Of a DNA stretch of 64,000 nucleotides, positions 17,782 to 27,522 are shown in pieces. The notes beneath the pieces were generated by a model. The model worked only from the letters and a program-made list of their open reading frames with translations, was not told the origin of the DNA and made no database searches. This DNA is from Leptospira andrefontaineae. Its GTDB lineage: Bacteria > Spirochaetota > Leptospiria > Leptospirales > Leptospiraceae. Each line of letters begins with the position of its first letter. Position 1 is the first letter of the stretch. The DNA lies in assembly GCF_004770105.1 (NCBI RefSeq), contig NZ_RQEY01000005.1, positions 434,001-498,000 on the forward strand, read 5' to 3'. The position numbers and the translations under genes are program-made.

Positions 17782-18912
17782 ATGGAAAGAGTCCTACAAT
17801 TTACCGAAGAGCATGAAGCTTTTCGTGATATGGCACGTAAGTTTTTTGAAACTGAAGTAGCTCCTTATCATCATGAATGGGAAAAAGTCGGAATGGTTCC
17901 GAAAGAACTTTGGAAAAAAGCGGGAGCAAGCGGACTGCTTTGCCCTGACGTTCCGGAAGAATACGGTGGATCAGGTGCGGACTTTCTATATAACGTTGTT
18001 GTAATAGAAGAATCTTCCAGATCAGGAAACAGCGGATTTTTCGTATCACTTCATAATGATGTGATCGCTCCTTATATCAGTGCTTACGCAAATGAAGAAC
18101 AAAAGAAAAGATGGTTACCAGGTTGCTGTAGCGGAGATAGCATTTTAGCGGTCGCTATGACAGAACCTGGAGCAGGTTCCGATTTAAAAAGTCTAAGAAC
18201 TTCTGCCGTGGATAAAGGAGACCATTATGTGGTCAACGGCCAAAAAACATTTATTTCCAACGGACAGCTTGCAAATTTAGTAATTACGGCCGTGAAACAT
18301 GAAAACGGTACGATTTCACTTGTTATGATAGAAGAGGGGATGAAAGGTTTCGAAAGAGGTCGTAATCTCGAGAAGATCGGACTAAAAGCCCAGGATACCT
18401 CGGAATTATACTTCAACGACGTAGTCGTTCCTAAAGAGAATGTAATCGGAAAAGACGGACAAGGTTTCCGTTATTTGATGATGAAACTCGCGCAAGAGCG
18501 TCTCGTATTGGCAATCGCAGCGGTAGAAGCCACTGCACTTGTTCAGAGAATGACTCTAAAATATATTAAAGAGAGGATGGCTTTCGGGAAAAAGATCGGA
18601 AGTTTTCAACACATCAAATTTCAAATGGCGGAGATGGCTACGGAACTGGAAATGTGCCGTACCTTCGTCGACAAAGTGGTTTCGGAGCATATAGCTGGAA
18701 AAAAATTAACTGTAGAGGCTTCTATGGCTAAGTATTATTCCACTGAGATGCAAAAACGTCATACTGACCTCTGCCTCCAATTTTTCGGAGGATACGGTTA
18801 TATGATGGAATACCCGATCGCAAGAGCGTATTTGGATGCAAGGATCCAAACAATCTACGCGGGAACCACCGAAATCATGAAAGAAATTATTGGTGGAAGT
18901 TTAGGACTCTGA
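17782..18912 (+). CDS. Acyl-CoA dehydrogenase
   Basis: A 376-residue FAD enzyme. It carries the signatures AMTEPGAGSDLKSLRT (flavin contact) and the C-terminal AYLDARIQTIYAGTTEIMKE. The MCAD-type catalytic Glu (IYEGT) is replaced by Ala in IYAGT. A Glu occurs in AQERLVLA, the position of the base in long-chain and isovaleryl-CoA dehydrogenases, so it should be active with that class of chemistry. It likely works in beta-oxidation or branched-chain breakdown. Confidence 0.92.
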   Translation: MERVLQFTEEHEAFRDMARKFFETEVAPYHHEWEKVGMVPKELWKKAGASGLLCPDVPEEYGGSGADFLYNVVVIEESSRSGNSGFFVSLHNDVIAPYISAYANEEQKKRWLPGCCSGDSILAVAMTEPGAGSDLKSLRTSAVDKGDHYVVNGQKTFISNGQLANLVITAVKHENGTISLVMIEEGMKGFERGRNLEKIGLKAQDTSELYFNDVVVPKENVIGKDGQGFRYLMMKLAQERLVLAIAAVEATALVQRMTLKYIKERMAFGKKIGSFQHIKFQMAEMATELEMCRTFVDKVVSEHIAGKKLTVEASMAKYYSTEMQKRHTDLCLQFFGGYGYMMEYPIARAYLDARIQTIYAGTTEIMKEIIGGSLGL

Positions 18913-18946
18913 AATAAACTCGAAATAGCTATCGTCCAAGGGTAAA

Positions 18947-20161
18947 ATGGATCGAATGGCTCCTTTAAAGAGTATAATTAGGCGGTGTGTTCGGTATGCC
19001 GCCTTCCTTATTTTAGCTTCTTCCTTATATTTCATCCCAGTTTCTTCCGCAGAGGCACAGGTATCCTGTATTCCTCCTGCTTCCGGAAACAATGTCTGTA
19101 GTATAATTCCTGCCTCGACGGTGGCTCAGTTCAATGGTTTAGAAGAAACCATCCGCAAAGAATATTTGAATGAGCTTACAAAGTCCATGGCGGACGCTTC
19201 CGTTCTTGCAAACATCAACTCTTCTATGATGGGACCAGGAACAGTGAACCGTTTCCAAGTAGGAGCGGGGCTTGGAGTTGCGGGAGTCAAAAAGGATGAT
19301 ATAAATATCCAATACGGCGATATTTCCATTCCCAAGTTCCCGAATGTAGGAGCTTCGATCAATCCAGGAGTAATGGTAGGTGTGAATTTAGGCTGGTTAC
19401 TCGGCCAGGGACCTTCTCACCAACCGACTGAGGATGAAAAGGATTCAGGCAGATCTTTCCTGCATAGGATCAATATTTATGCCCACGGCTTCCAAGGTAA
19501 TATCTCCAATGGAGATATTAAATCACTGAGTGATTCAACTTCAAAAGACTTATCTATGTCTGGCAATGTAAACAGTTTTGGAATGACTGTTAGATTTCAG
19601 ATCGCGAAAGAAAGATACACCAAACTGGACTTTTTCGGATTTACGGGACTTAGTTTAGGTGTTGGCTTCCACAGAAAATGGGAAGAGATCACTATGAATT
19701 ATCACCCGAGTGGAACAGACGCAGTTAAAGTTGAGTTTGGTCCTGCCACAGGTAAATGGGATGCAGATGTTAACTTCGCTTATCAATCGAAGGTACAATC
19801 TGTTCCGGTGGATATTAGAACCGGGGTTCGACTCTTTTATATCTTAACCTTATTTGCCGGTGCGGGTATATCGAACAATACAGGATACACCAAATTGAAT
19901 TTGGGAGTAAGCGGTCCCTTATATTTGGCTTTGGATCCTAACGCTTCGGGTCTTCCTCCTCAGGTCATCCAACAGATGAATGGTAATGCAGGTGGTACAT
20001 TATCCTTGAATACTAGCGGATCTGCTGAAGTTAGAACTCAGATGAACTATTTCGTGGGCGGCTTCGAATTGAACATATTAATGTTCAAGGTATTGGCAGA
20101 AGCTATGGCCACTGACGATAAGATCTATTCTGCAAACTTAGGTATTAAGTTCGCCCTTTAA
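18947..20161 (+). CDS. Exported beta-rich outer-membrane protein
   Basis: A 404-residue protein with a signal peptide (hydrophobic AAFLILASSLYFIPVSSAEA, cut near residue 32). Alternating Gly/aromatic strands follow and it ends LGIKFAL, a C-terminal pattern of outer-membrane barrels. Strands such as FQVGAGLGVAGVKK and PGVMVGVNLGWLLG recur. It resembles the leptospiral Lsa36-type surface proteins, which I state with low certainty. AAGGG precedes the ATG. Two small hairpins follow the gene. Confidence 0.7.
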   Translation: MDRMAPLKSIIRRCVRYAAFLILASSLYFIPVSSAEAQVSCIPPASGNNVCSIIPASTVAQFNGLEETIRKEYLNELTKSMADASVLANINSSMMGPGTVNRFQVGAGLGVAGVKKDDINIQYGDISIPKFPNVGASINPGVMVGVNLGWLLGQGPSHQPTEDEKDSGRSFLHRINIYAHGFQGNISNGDIKSLSDSTSKDLSMSGNVNSFGMTVRFQIAKERYTKLDFFGFTGLSLGVGFHRKWEEITMNYHPSGTDAVKVEFGPATGKWDADVNFAYQSKVQSVPVDIRTGVRLFYILTLFAGAGISNNTGYTKLNLGVSGPLYLALDPNASGLPPQVIQQMNGNAGGTLSLNTSGSAEVRTQMNYFVGGFELNILMFKVLAEAMATDDKIYSANLGIKFAL

Positions 20162-20173
20162 ATATAGTGTCTA

Positions 20174-20193
20174 AGCCTGGCTTTAGCTGGGCT
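20174..20193 (+). terminator. Probable terminator of the barrel protein gene
   Basis: AGCCTGGC / GCTGGGCT form an 8-bp stem with two G-T pairs and a TTTA loop. A T-rich tract (TTTCTCTTATTTTT) follows a few bases later. Confidence 0.5.
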
Positions 20194-20228
20194 GTACATT
20201 TCTCTTATTTTTATATAAGCTTATACAA

Positions 20229-20270
20229 AAAAGGCACGCCTTTTGCAGTATTATTAGTAGAATGCAAAAG
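20229..20270. other. Overlapping inverted repeats before the ACT gene
   Basis: AAAAGG-CACG-CCTTTT (20229-20244) is a short hairpin. CTTTTGCA (20240-20247) mirrors TGCAAAAG (20263-20270) with a 15-nt spacer. The two share bases and are mutually exclusive. They lie 60-100 nt upstream of the ACT gene, so they could be a second terminator, an operator or an attenuator. Confidence 0.4.
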
Positions 20271-20328
20271 TCTGAAATTTAGTGAGTATAATGTTCAGGA
20301 ATTCAGCATTTAGCATCAAAGGTGTCCG

Positions 20329-20937
20329 ATGATTACAACTCCAGGAAAACCTCTACATCTCTCTTGTATCCCTAGGGGCGAAGCTTATGCTCTAAAGGTC
20401 AATATTTCCAAAAACGAGATAGGGATCATATATAGGGTCACCGCAGTTCTATATGTTCATGGTTGGAATATAGAAGAGGCAATTGCAGAAACCTCGATGG
20501 ACGGTTATATCCAGGACATCTTCATCGTGAAACGTATAGACGGTGCTCCTATGACGGACGAACATCTGAATGCGATCCATGCCGATCTTCATGAATTGTT
20601 TTACGGTGGAATGTCCGTAATGAATTATCTGGCGAATCATCCGGAGAAAATGGAAAGTTTAAGAGCAAAGGTCGAGATTACTCCGGAAATTTTCCTATTC
20701 AATTCAGAGATCAGCGATTCCACAGTGATGGATCTTAGAATGGAAGATAGACCTGGTATCTTATTCGAGATTTCCCAGATCTTATTTTTGTTCGGAGTGG
20801 ATATTCTATCCTTTAAAGCAGTAACGGATTCAGGTCAGGTAAGAGATACATTCCTACTTAGATTGGAGAATGGATCCAAGCTGAATGAGAATCTTCATTT
20901 TAATAGACTAAAAGAAGCCTTAAACGCAGTTCTTTAA
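20329..20937 (+). CDS. Two-domain ACT protein
   Basis: A 202-residue protein with two ACT-like halves. The first (residues 22-105) contains NEIGIIYRVTAVLYVHGWNIEEA and the second (about 130-200) contains DRPGILFEISQILFLFGVDIL. Both show the expected DxPGIL-type turn and helix. This arrangement matches the C-terminal sensor of GlnD-like uridylyltransferases without the catalytic part, so it probably senses amino acids. It ends overlapping the convergent MFS gene by 4 nt. Confidence 0.85.
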   Translation: MITTPGKPLHLSCIPRGEAYALKVNISKNEIGIIYRVTAVLYVHGWNIEEAIAETSMDGYIQDIFIVKRIDGAPMTDEHLNAIHADLHELFYGGMSVMNYLANHPEKMESLRAKVEITPEIFLFNSEISDSTVMDLRMEDRPGILFEISQILFLFGVDILSFKAVTDSGQVRDTFLLRLENGSKLNENLHFNRLKEALNAVL

Positions 20938-22253
20938 TTTTTAGGAGCCGGCTGTTTTACAAATATAAACAGCCCTAAAAAAATAAAACTTAAGATCCCT
21001 GAAACCAAGAAGGATATTTGAGGTCCTTTTTGAGAATACACTACGCTAAATATAATGGGAGAGATACCTCTACCAAAAGATCCTAAACTTCTTAAGATCC
21101 CCAAATTTTTTCCCTGCTCACTTGGAGAAGAGAATAAGGATACGATAGAAGATACAGTAGGATTTAAGAATGCACTTCCCATCGCTAAGAAAGTCAAGGC
21201 CACGAATAACAGAAATGTGGATTGTTCGGAAGCGATTACCGATGCACTCGAAAAATATAAGAAAGAAAATCCCAATATCAAAAATATAGAAGCGAGAAGT
21301 CCCACTTTCTTTTCCGGAACTTTTCCACTGATCCTGCGTATAATCCCACCTTGTACGAATACAATGATCAATCCAATATAAACGAAAGTATAACCTATAC
21401 TTACGGGTTTATATCCTAAAAATTGATCCAAGTAAAAGTTAAGAGAGAATTCGAATCCTGAAAAGAAGAGTAAAAAATATAAATTTAGGAAACCTATATA
21501 CATGATCTCTTTGGAACCTAGATCAAAAACTCCTAATGCGGGATGTAATCTTCCTTCCGATTTTTTACGCAAATTATGAGGAAGAGTTTCTCTGAATCTA
21601 AAGAGTATTAATAGTAAATTTACGAAAGACGCTGCAGTCGCCATCAAAGCTACTGAAGGGAAGATCGTCATCTTTCCCAAAGGTAAAAAAGGAAGAAGAT
21701 AAGACGGATCCGTATGAGCTAAAATTCCACCGATAGAAGGGCCTGCGATAAATCCAAGACCGATCCCGGCACCAATCATTCCCATTCCTTTCGTACGATC
21801 TTGCTCTGAAGTGGAATCTGCCATCGCAGCAGTTGCTACAGAAACATTCCCGCCCATAAGACCAGTGATCAGTCTTGAAAGAACGAATAATGAAAAACTT
21901 CCTGAGAATAACCAGACCAAGTATCCTAAAAAGCTACCGGTGCATGTAAAAACTAAAACAGGTCTACGTCCCGTACTGTCCGAAAGTTTTCCCCAAATAG
22001 GTGAGAACAAAAATTGAAGAATAGAATATAAACTGGCTACAATTCCCCCGAAGAGAGCTACGAAAAGTTTCCAATCACTTGTTCTGCCGTCCAAAATGCG
22101 GGAGGTCCAACCGGCTAAAAGATCCAAAACAGGATCTCCCGCCTGAGCTAGAAAATGATTTAGAGTTTCCGGAAAGATAGGGAAGATGAGGGAAAATCCC
22201 ATCATGTCAATGAAGACTGTAAGTATTAATATGAAGGATTGTTTCCTCATCAT
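20934..22253 (-). CDS. MFS transporter (TetA/DHA1-like)
   Basis: A 439-residue, 12-helix major facilitator protein. The first-loop signature is degenerate but present (SPIWGKLSDSTGRRPVLVF). The motif C region GAGIGLGFIAGPSIGGIL is typical of antiporters of the drug:H+ DHA1 group. An extra hydrophilic loop follows the first helix (about residues 30-65). The substrate cannot be told. A CGGGAC hairpin lies upstream. Confidence 0.88.
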   Translation of the reverse strand: MMRKQSFILILTVFIDMMGFSLIFPIFPETLNHFLAQAGDPVLDLLAGWTSRILDGRTSDWKLFVALFGGIVASLYSILQFLFSPIWGKLSDSTGRRPVLVFTCTGSFLGYLVWLFSGSFSLFVLSRLITGLMGGNVSVATAAMADSTSEQDRTKGMGMIGAGIGLGFIAGPSIGGILAHTDPSYLLPFLPLGKMTIFPSVALMATAASFVNLLLILFRFRETLPHNLRKKSEGRLHPALGVFDLGSKEIMYIGFLNLYFLLFFSGFEFSLNFYLDQFLGYKPVSIGYTFVYIGLIIVFVQGGIIRRISGKVPEKKVGLLASIFLILGFSFLYFSSASVIASEQSTFLLFVALTFLAMGSAFLNPTVSSIVSLFSSPSEQGKNLGILRSLGSFGRGISPIIFSVVYSQKGPQISFLVSGILSFIFLGLFIFVKQPAPKN

Positions 22254-22284
22254 GAGTGGCCTGAATAAGATGAGGCCTAGTATC

Positions 22285-22307
22285 CGGGACCCTGTTTGTT
22301 TGTCCCG
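22285..22307. terminator. CGGGAC hairpin between the phasin-like and MFS genes
   Basis: CGGGAC / GTCCCG with an 11-nt loop, followed on the plus strand by AATTTTT. Both flanking genes are on the minus strand, where it lies 41 nt after the phasin-like stop without a T-run, so its working direction is uncertain. Confidence 0.35.
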
Positions 22308-22347
22308 AATTTTTCTAGGATATAACTTTTATCAAGTTTTCCGAATT

Positions 22348-22701
22348 TTACTTTTTAGTAAGTTTTTTTAGCTCTTCTAAAGCGGACTTAGCCTTTGTTT
22401 TAAATTCTTCCGGAAGAGCCTCGTCAATTTGCACAGAAATCTTTTCGAAATTCTCTTTGAGCTGGCTGATCACAGCTTTAGAACTTTCATTTGCGTTTAG
22501 AAGTTTGTCCTGAGCGTCACCCACCGTTTTCTGGATCAGGTCCCTAAGCCTATTTGCTTGTTCAGATTGGTTCTGTGCTCCTTTATTCTTGAGGTCCTGG
22601 TAGGCATGATCCAGGTCGGAAAGGCTTTGTTTTAGTTTATCTTCTCCGGATTGAAATAATGCGATTCCGGCGTTTAGGATGTCCATTAGAGATTTTTCCA
22701 T
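22348..22701 (-). CDS. Phasin-like coiled-coil protein
   Basis: A 117-residue, fully helical protein (MEKSLMDILNAGIALFQSGE ... SALEELKKLTKK) with heptad patterning throughout. It resembles PhaF/PhaI-type phasins and the small spirochaetal phasin-family proteins that coat polyester granules. No polyester synthase is in the window, so a granule role is inference; a general apolipoprotein-like helix bundle is the alternative. Confidence 0.65.
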   Translation of the reverse strand: MEKSLMDILNAGIALFQSGEDKLKQSLSDLDHAYQDLKNKGAQNQSEQANRLRDLIQKTVGDAQDKLLNANESSKAVISQLKENFEKISVQIDEALPEEFKTKAKSALEELKKLTKK

Positions 22702-22798
22702 GATTGTTGCTCCGAGGGGACCAAGGATACAGAAGGAAAGGACTTAGGTCCAGTATGTTCGGGGGAAAAATCGGATTTTTTACTGATTTGGAAAGAGA

Positions 22799-23374
22799 TT
22801 AGGAGGGGTTTTCCAGAAGTTTACGGATCTGGTCCCTGATCTTTGCCGCTGTCTCGTAATCTTCAGCTTTTAGAGCATTGTCTAGGGAATCCTGTAGGAT
22901 CTCCAACTGGGATTTAGGAAGCTGAGAAATTTTTTCTTTTCCGATGGTCTCACCAGGGATCTCGTCGTCTTTCATTACGATCCCTGCTTCTTCGATGACT
23001 TTTTTTGCCAGATAAATAGGAGCGTTAGCACGAAGAGCAAGTGCAATTGAATCACTCGGTCTTGCATCTAGAACGATCAGCTCCTCGTCTTTGCGTAAAG
23101 TGATCTTTGCGTAGAAAGTATTATCTATGATTTCTTCGATTGCAATTTTTACGATCTGTACTCCCAAAGTGGTGAGTAGGATTGTCATCAGATCATGTGT
23201 CATCGGACGCGGCGGTTTTGTTCCTTCTAAAACCGAAGTGATGGAATGTGTTTCTAGAGGGCCGATAAAAATAGGAACAACTCTCTGATCCGAATCGTCT
23301 TTCGCCTTCAAAAATACGGCAAAGCCCACATTCGTGAGAGAGATATTATATATGGTCGCTTCCAAAAGATCCAT
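22799..23374 (-). CDS. Bifunctional nuclease family protein with UVR motif
   Basis: A 191-residue DUF151/BFN domain (VVPIFIGPLETHSI, LDARPSDSIALALRANAPIY) with a C-terminal UvrB/UvrC helix pair (LKAEDYETAAKIRDQIRKLL, about 166-185). This fusion is widespread. The BFN domain is named for a plant nuclease; its activity in bacteria is not well settled. Confidence 0.9.
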   Translation of the reverse strand: MDLLEATIYNISLTNVGFAVFLKAKDDSDQRVVPIFIGPLETHSITSVLEGTKPPRPMTHDLMTILLTTLGVQIVKIAIEEIIDNTFYAKITLRKDEELIVLDARPSDSIALALRANAPIYLAKKVIEEAGIVMKDDEIPGETIGKEKISQLPKSQLEILQDSLDNALKAEDYETAAKIRDQIRKLLENPS

Positions 23375-23434
23375 TTCCTAGTATTTGAACCTATCTTTCG
23401 TTTCCCGAAATGTCAAGCGTTCTAAACCTGGGGC

Positions 23435-25312
23435 TCAAGTCGAGTCCAATCCTTTGATCCAGGAGTCAATTTCAGAGCACATTTCTTTCACCACCGGCAT
23501 ATGGAAAACGATACCTAAGTGACCCTGTTCGTAGGAAAGAATCTTATTTTTTTTGTGAGGAAGTGCAGCAAGATCGTTCTCGATTGTTTCACTCGGAACT
23601 ACTTTATCCACAGAACCCAAAACGGAAAAAAGTGGGATCTGTAGATTTTTTTGGAGCGCGGTATAATCCAGAGTTCCGTCGTAGGAAAGAAAAGATCTAT
23701 CCTGGCTCAGTTGAGATCTTAGGAACTGAAGAACTACTTTTGTAGATTCTTCGCAGAAAATATCTTCGATCAAAAAATACCATTCAGGAGGAGAGATCTG
23801 TTTGTAACCCACGAAGTCTCTCAAATTTACAACTTTTGCATGAAGATCAAAAGAAACAGCTCTCAAGGAAGAGTGTAGGCCCAGAAGAAATTTAAAAAAC
23901 TTATTTAGGTCCACAGTCGGAAGAGTTGTCTGCAGAGAAAACGAAGTCAGATCAAAAAGAAAATCGGAGATCGTTTTAGAAGGAACCAGTTTCAATCCCA
24001 TTTTCAGAATGTCTAGACCTGGAATTTGTGCTTGTAGTCTTACGAAATTTGGTGAGGTAATCGAAACAATTCCCGAGATCAATTCATCAGGACGAGGAAG
24101 TGGAACAGGGGAGTCTTTTTTTCTTTTTACGATTTCTTCGTAAGCGGAACAGTAAAAACGAGGGATCATTCCACCCATACTATGGCCGACTACTACTAGT
24201 TGTTCGTTTGGAAAATTCTCTTTGATCCATGCAAGAACTGCCGGAAAATCTTCCTGGATAAAATCATCCACAGTCCAGCCCTCTCGGATACCAAAAAGGG
24301 GTAACGTCCGTCTGGATCTTCCCCGCATATCCATAGAGAAAACTCTATAACCATGGCGGAGTGATAATTCTCTGGCTACCTTGTCCATTACGGACCTTCT
24401 GCAAAAAAAGCCGGGGATAAGAAGAAGGTTCTTACCGGTATCATTCCTTTCCTTCGGCTCGAAACGTTTCAAACTAACGGAGTATCCATCTCCGGAAGGG
24501 ATTAGAAAACTTGCATCCAAACGGTAAGATCTTTGGTAAGTATGAGAATCGAATACTATGGTAGTAACAGGTTCGGCTTGGCCGAAACCTCTGGTGTAGA
24601 ATAGATGTTTTGCCCTGGAATGAAGATCAGACTTTTCGATATTCTTACGTGCGTAATATGGATCTCCTTTTAGGTCCATTTCCTTGGAGATCACAAAGTC
24701 CACTACGTCATAAAGACTGTATAATTGCTGACGAACTTCTTCTTCCTGTTCGGGACTCATATTGTCCCTACGGATCCCCCATAACATACCGATCGGAAAA
24801 CCTTTCACAAACAACGGAATGCCCGCAGCATAATTCATCGTTTTGGTAAGAAGTTGTTTTAAGTTGGGATGGACCCTTTCATCGTCGAGACTATGGAAAT
24901 AAACTTCCGGTCTTGCCTTCTTTTCTACGGATAGAATCGCTTCTCGTAAATATTTGGCAGAAAGATTTCCTGGATCTTGGATAGAGATCGGGATTGTATT
25001 GCGGATGAAGTCTTCGATACTTTGGAGACCGATCCTATCGGTCACCTGTTTCATTCTGAAATGGGTAGAAGATGCTACGATCTTCAGGTTTTTATCTTGG
25101 ATCGCCTCGAAAATCGCGTATTGGAATACAGGTTTTCCGTTCGGAAGGGTCATGGAGACCATCTTATTTACGAACGCTGTCCAAACTTTTTGAAGAAATA
25201 AGTTCGTACTTTCGGAAAGTGGAAAGATATAAATATCTTCCGCTCCCACCGTATAAGCGCCCCCTTTCCTGCGGGGCTTGGGGTTGACCTTTCGGGCTAG
25301 GGTCTGGTCCAT
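23435..25312 (-). CDS. Alpha/beta hydrolase with N-terminal GAF-like domain
   Basis: A 625-residue fusion. Residues about 30-210 read as a GAF-like sensor (FQYAIFEAIQDKNLKIVASS ... GIPLFVKGFPIGMLWGIRRD). From about 260 an alpha/beta hydrolase begins: oxyanion region LLIPGFFCRRSVMDKVA, nucleophile elbow VVVGHSMGGMIPRFY, later Asp in SVLGSVDKVVP and His in YEQGHLGIVF. The triad is complete. The linkage of sensor and lipase-like domain suggests ligand-controlled esterase activity; the substrate is unknown. Confidence 0.82.
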   Translation of the reverse strand: MDQTLARKVNPKPRRKGGAYTVGAEDIYIFPLSESTNLFLQKVWTAFVNKMVSMTLPNGKPVFQYAIFEAIQDKNLKIVASSTHFRMKQVTDRIGLQSIEDFIRNTIPISIQDPGNLSAKYLREAILSVEKKARPEVYFHSLDDERVHPNLKQLLTKTMNYAAGIPLFVKGFPIGMLWGIRRDNMSPEQEEEVRQQLYSLYDVVDFVISKEMDLKGDPYYARKNIEKSDLHSRAKHLFYTRGFGQAEPVTTIVFDSHTYQRSYRLDASFLIPSGDGYSVSLKRFEPKERNDTGKNLLLIPGFFCRRSVMDKVARELSLRHGYRVFSMDMRGRSRRTLPLFGIREGWTVDDFIQEDFPAVLAWIKENFPNEQLVVVGHSMGGMIPRFYCSAYEEIVKRKKDSPVPLPRPDELISGIVSITSPNFVRLQAQIPGLDILKMGLKLVPSKTISDFLFDLTSFSLQTTLPTVDLNKFFKFLLGLHSSLRAVSFDLHAKVVNLRDFVGYKQISPPEWYFLIEDIFCEESTKVVLQFLRSQLSQDRSFLSYDGTLDYTALQKNLQIPLFSVLGSVDKVVPSETIENDLAALPHKKNKILSYEQGHLGIVFHMPVVKEMCSEIDSWIKGLDST

Positions 25313-25404
25313 TGTTTAAGTTTCCATTTCGCCCTTTGCCCTGGCAATCTGGAATTCTGACCAATTTTGGCCCGAAATTTAGAAAAATTTAGAAGAAATT
25401 TCTA

Positions 25405-27285
25405 CTATTTTACGAATGTAAATTGATCCGAATGTTCTTCTTTATTGCAGAAGCGGATAGAAACTTCCTTCTCTCCATTTAACTTCCACTCAATCTTCCC
25501 TTTCAACTGATCAACTAACATATTCACAAGTTGAAGTCCTAAACCGGGAGAATAATCGGTGCGGAATCCCTTGGGAAAAGGAACTCCATTATCCGAGACA
25601 ACTAGGTTTACCCAAGTATCTTCTTTAAAAAGTCGGATGAAAATTTTGCCTTCCTGTTTTTTCGGAAATGCATACTTGAAAATATTGGTGACTAATTCAT
25701 TCAAGATAAGCCCGAGAGGAATTGCACTTTTTACATCTATCTCCAGATCATTTAGTTCAAGTTGTAAAGAGATCTCATTTGTTTTTTCCTGGAAAGCATT
25801 CAACAGATTTTCAGTGATTTTTTGGATATAACGATCCAAACGAACAGAATGAGAATTATCGGAAGTGTATAACATCTCATACAGATTTCCTACAGAATGT
25901 ATCCTATTGACTAAATTCTCCAAAGTATTTTCCAGCTTAGTATCTGAAGTTCTGGACGCTTCTATCTCAACGATAGAACTGATCATACTCATACTGTTTT
26001 TGACCCTATGTTGGAGTTCCTTATATAGATATTCTCTTTCATGAAGATCTTTTGCTAATGTTTCCAATGCTTCTTTAGCTTCTGTGATATCTACGCAGGA
26101 ACCAATAAAACCTGTAAAGATCCCTGATTCATTCGTGATCGGGACCCCATTGTCTTGGATCCATCTCCAGTCTCCGTTTTTGTTTTTTAAACGATAGGTC
26201 ATGCTGAACGCTTCTCTTTCGTCAAAATGACTGGAATAGATCTGGATACATTCTTCCAAATCGTTCGGATGTACTCCTTCTGCCCAGCCGTCCCCAAATT
26301 CTTGCTCCATAGTCCTTCCGGTAAAATTCAGCCAGGTTTGGTTGAACCAATTGCATTTTTTATCCAGACCGGAGACCCAGATCATAACGGGAGCTGCATT
26401 CGCGACCGCTTTAAATCTAGATTCACTTTCTTTAATATTCTCTATCAAACTATATTCCTTGGAAATATCCCTGAAAACCAAAACGGAACCGATAGTATAA
26501 CCTTTTTCGGAGCGGATAGGAGCAGAACTTTCTGCAACCCTATGTTCCAAGCCAGATTTAGAAATAAGTAATACTTGGTTTTCCAAACCCATATTCTTTT
26601 CCTTTGGAGTAAGTAGATCCAAAGAGTTTCTCATTCTTCTTTTAGTCTTAGCATTTACAATTTTGAAAACTCTTTCAATGGGTTCCCCGATAGCGTCCAC
26701 TCTGGACCAGCCGGTTAAAGTTTCTGCAACATAGTTCATATCCGTGATATTACCTAATTCGTCCGCAGAGATGACTCCGTCACCAATGGATCTTAATGTC
26801 GCTCTTAGAAGTTCTTGGTTTTCTTTTAATGATTCTTCGCTTCTTTTCAGCCGAAGATGAGATTCATAAAGTTTAAATGCCATTTTAATAGAGGCAATTA
26901 AAACGGTTTCTCCTGAATCTTTAACAACATAACCGTAGGAAGTGATCTTCTCTGTTTTCTCAACCATCTCAGGTTCAATATGACTGGAGAGAAATACGAT
27001 AGGGATGTCTCTGGTTTTTAGAATACGAACTGCTGCGTCGGTTCCATCTTCGTCTCTGCCTAGATCGATATCCATGAGAATCAGGTCGATGGTGTAGTCG
27101 TTAGTCGCTATTTGAACGGCTTCCTCTGCAGTGTAAGCCTGAATAACTCTAAACCCATTCTTTTTCAGTCTCTGAGTTTCAGAGAGAGCAATGATTGCCT
27201 CATCCTCCACGAGTAGAATGGTTTTCTTTCTCTCTTCCGGGATGGGAAAGTATTCTCTAAAAATTTTTTCGACAGTCTGGATCAT
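25405..27285 (-). CDS. Hybrid sensor histidine kinase (REC-PAS-PAS-HisKA_2)
   Basis: A 626-residue soluble kinase. An N-terminal receiver has its phospho-Asp in LILMDIDLG (near residue 71). PAS domains follow at about 150-280 and 285-410 (ISADELGNITDMNYVAETLT; FNQTWLNFTGRTMEQEFGDG). The HisKA_2 box is ELQHRVKNSMSMISS near residue 424, and the ATPase has LNELVTNIFKYAF and SDNGVPFP. With the receiver first, it probably takes phosphate from another kinase. A 13-bp inverted repeat lies just upstream. Confidence 0.92.
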   Translation of the reverse strand: MIQTVEKIFREYFPIPEERKKTILLVEDEAIIALSETQRLKKNGFRVIQAYTAEEAVQIATNDYTIDLILMDIDLGRDEDGTDAAVRILKTRDIPIVFLSSHIEPEMVEKTEKITSYGYVVKDSGETVLIASIKMAFKLYESHLRLKRSEESLKENQELLRATLRSIGDGVISADELGNITDMNYVAETLTGWSRVDAIGEPIERVFKIVNAKTKRRMRNSLDLLTPKEKNMGLENQVLLISKSGLEHRVAESSAPIRSEKGYTIGSVLVFRDISKEYSLIENIKESESRFKAVANAAPVMIWVSGLDKKCNWFNQTWLNFTGRTMEQEFGDGWAEGVHPNDLEECIQIYSSHFDEREAFSMTYRLKNKNGDWRWIQDNGVPITNESGIFTGFIGSCVDITEAKEALETLAKDLHEREYLYKELQHRVKNSMSMISSIVEIEASRTSDTKLENTLENLVNRIHSVGNLYEMLYTSDNSHSVRLDRYIQKITENLLNAFQEKTNEISLQLELNDLEIDVKSAIPLGLILNELVTNIFKYAFPKKQEGKIFIRLFKEDTWVNLVVSDNGVPFPKGFRTDYSPGLGLQLVNMLVDQLKGKIEWKLNGEKEVSIRFCNKEEHSDQFTFVK

Positions 27286-27302
27286 CCCGAGTTTCTCCTA
27301 AC

Positions 27303-27352
27303 GTAAACTGTGTCAAAGTTTTGACTAATTTAGTTATTCTGACACAATTTAC
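27303..27352. promoter_or_regulatory. Inverted repeat upstream of the hybrid kinase
   Basis: GTAAACTGTGTCA (27303-27315) and TGACACAATTTAC (27340-27352) match at 12 of 13 positions with a 24-nt spacer. It begins 18 nt upstream of the kinase start codon. A regulator site or a leader hairpin are both possible. Confidence 0.5.
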
Positions 27353-27522
27353 GGTATCCCAAATGAGAGGGCAAGCAAAACTGAAAAAATTAGACTGGCT
27401 TCTAATATTATCGGTCTAAGGAAAAACTAATTCAAAAGACATAATATAAAGAATTCTTTACCTTATTCTGTCTCATTAAATAGTTTATGTCTTCTTTCGA
27501 CTGAGATCGTCGAAGATACTAC

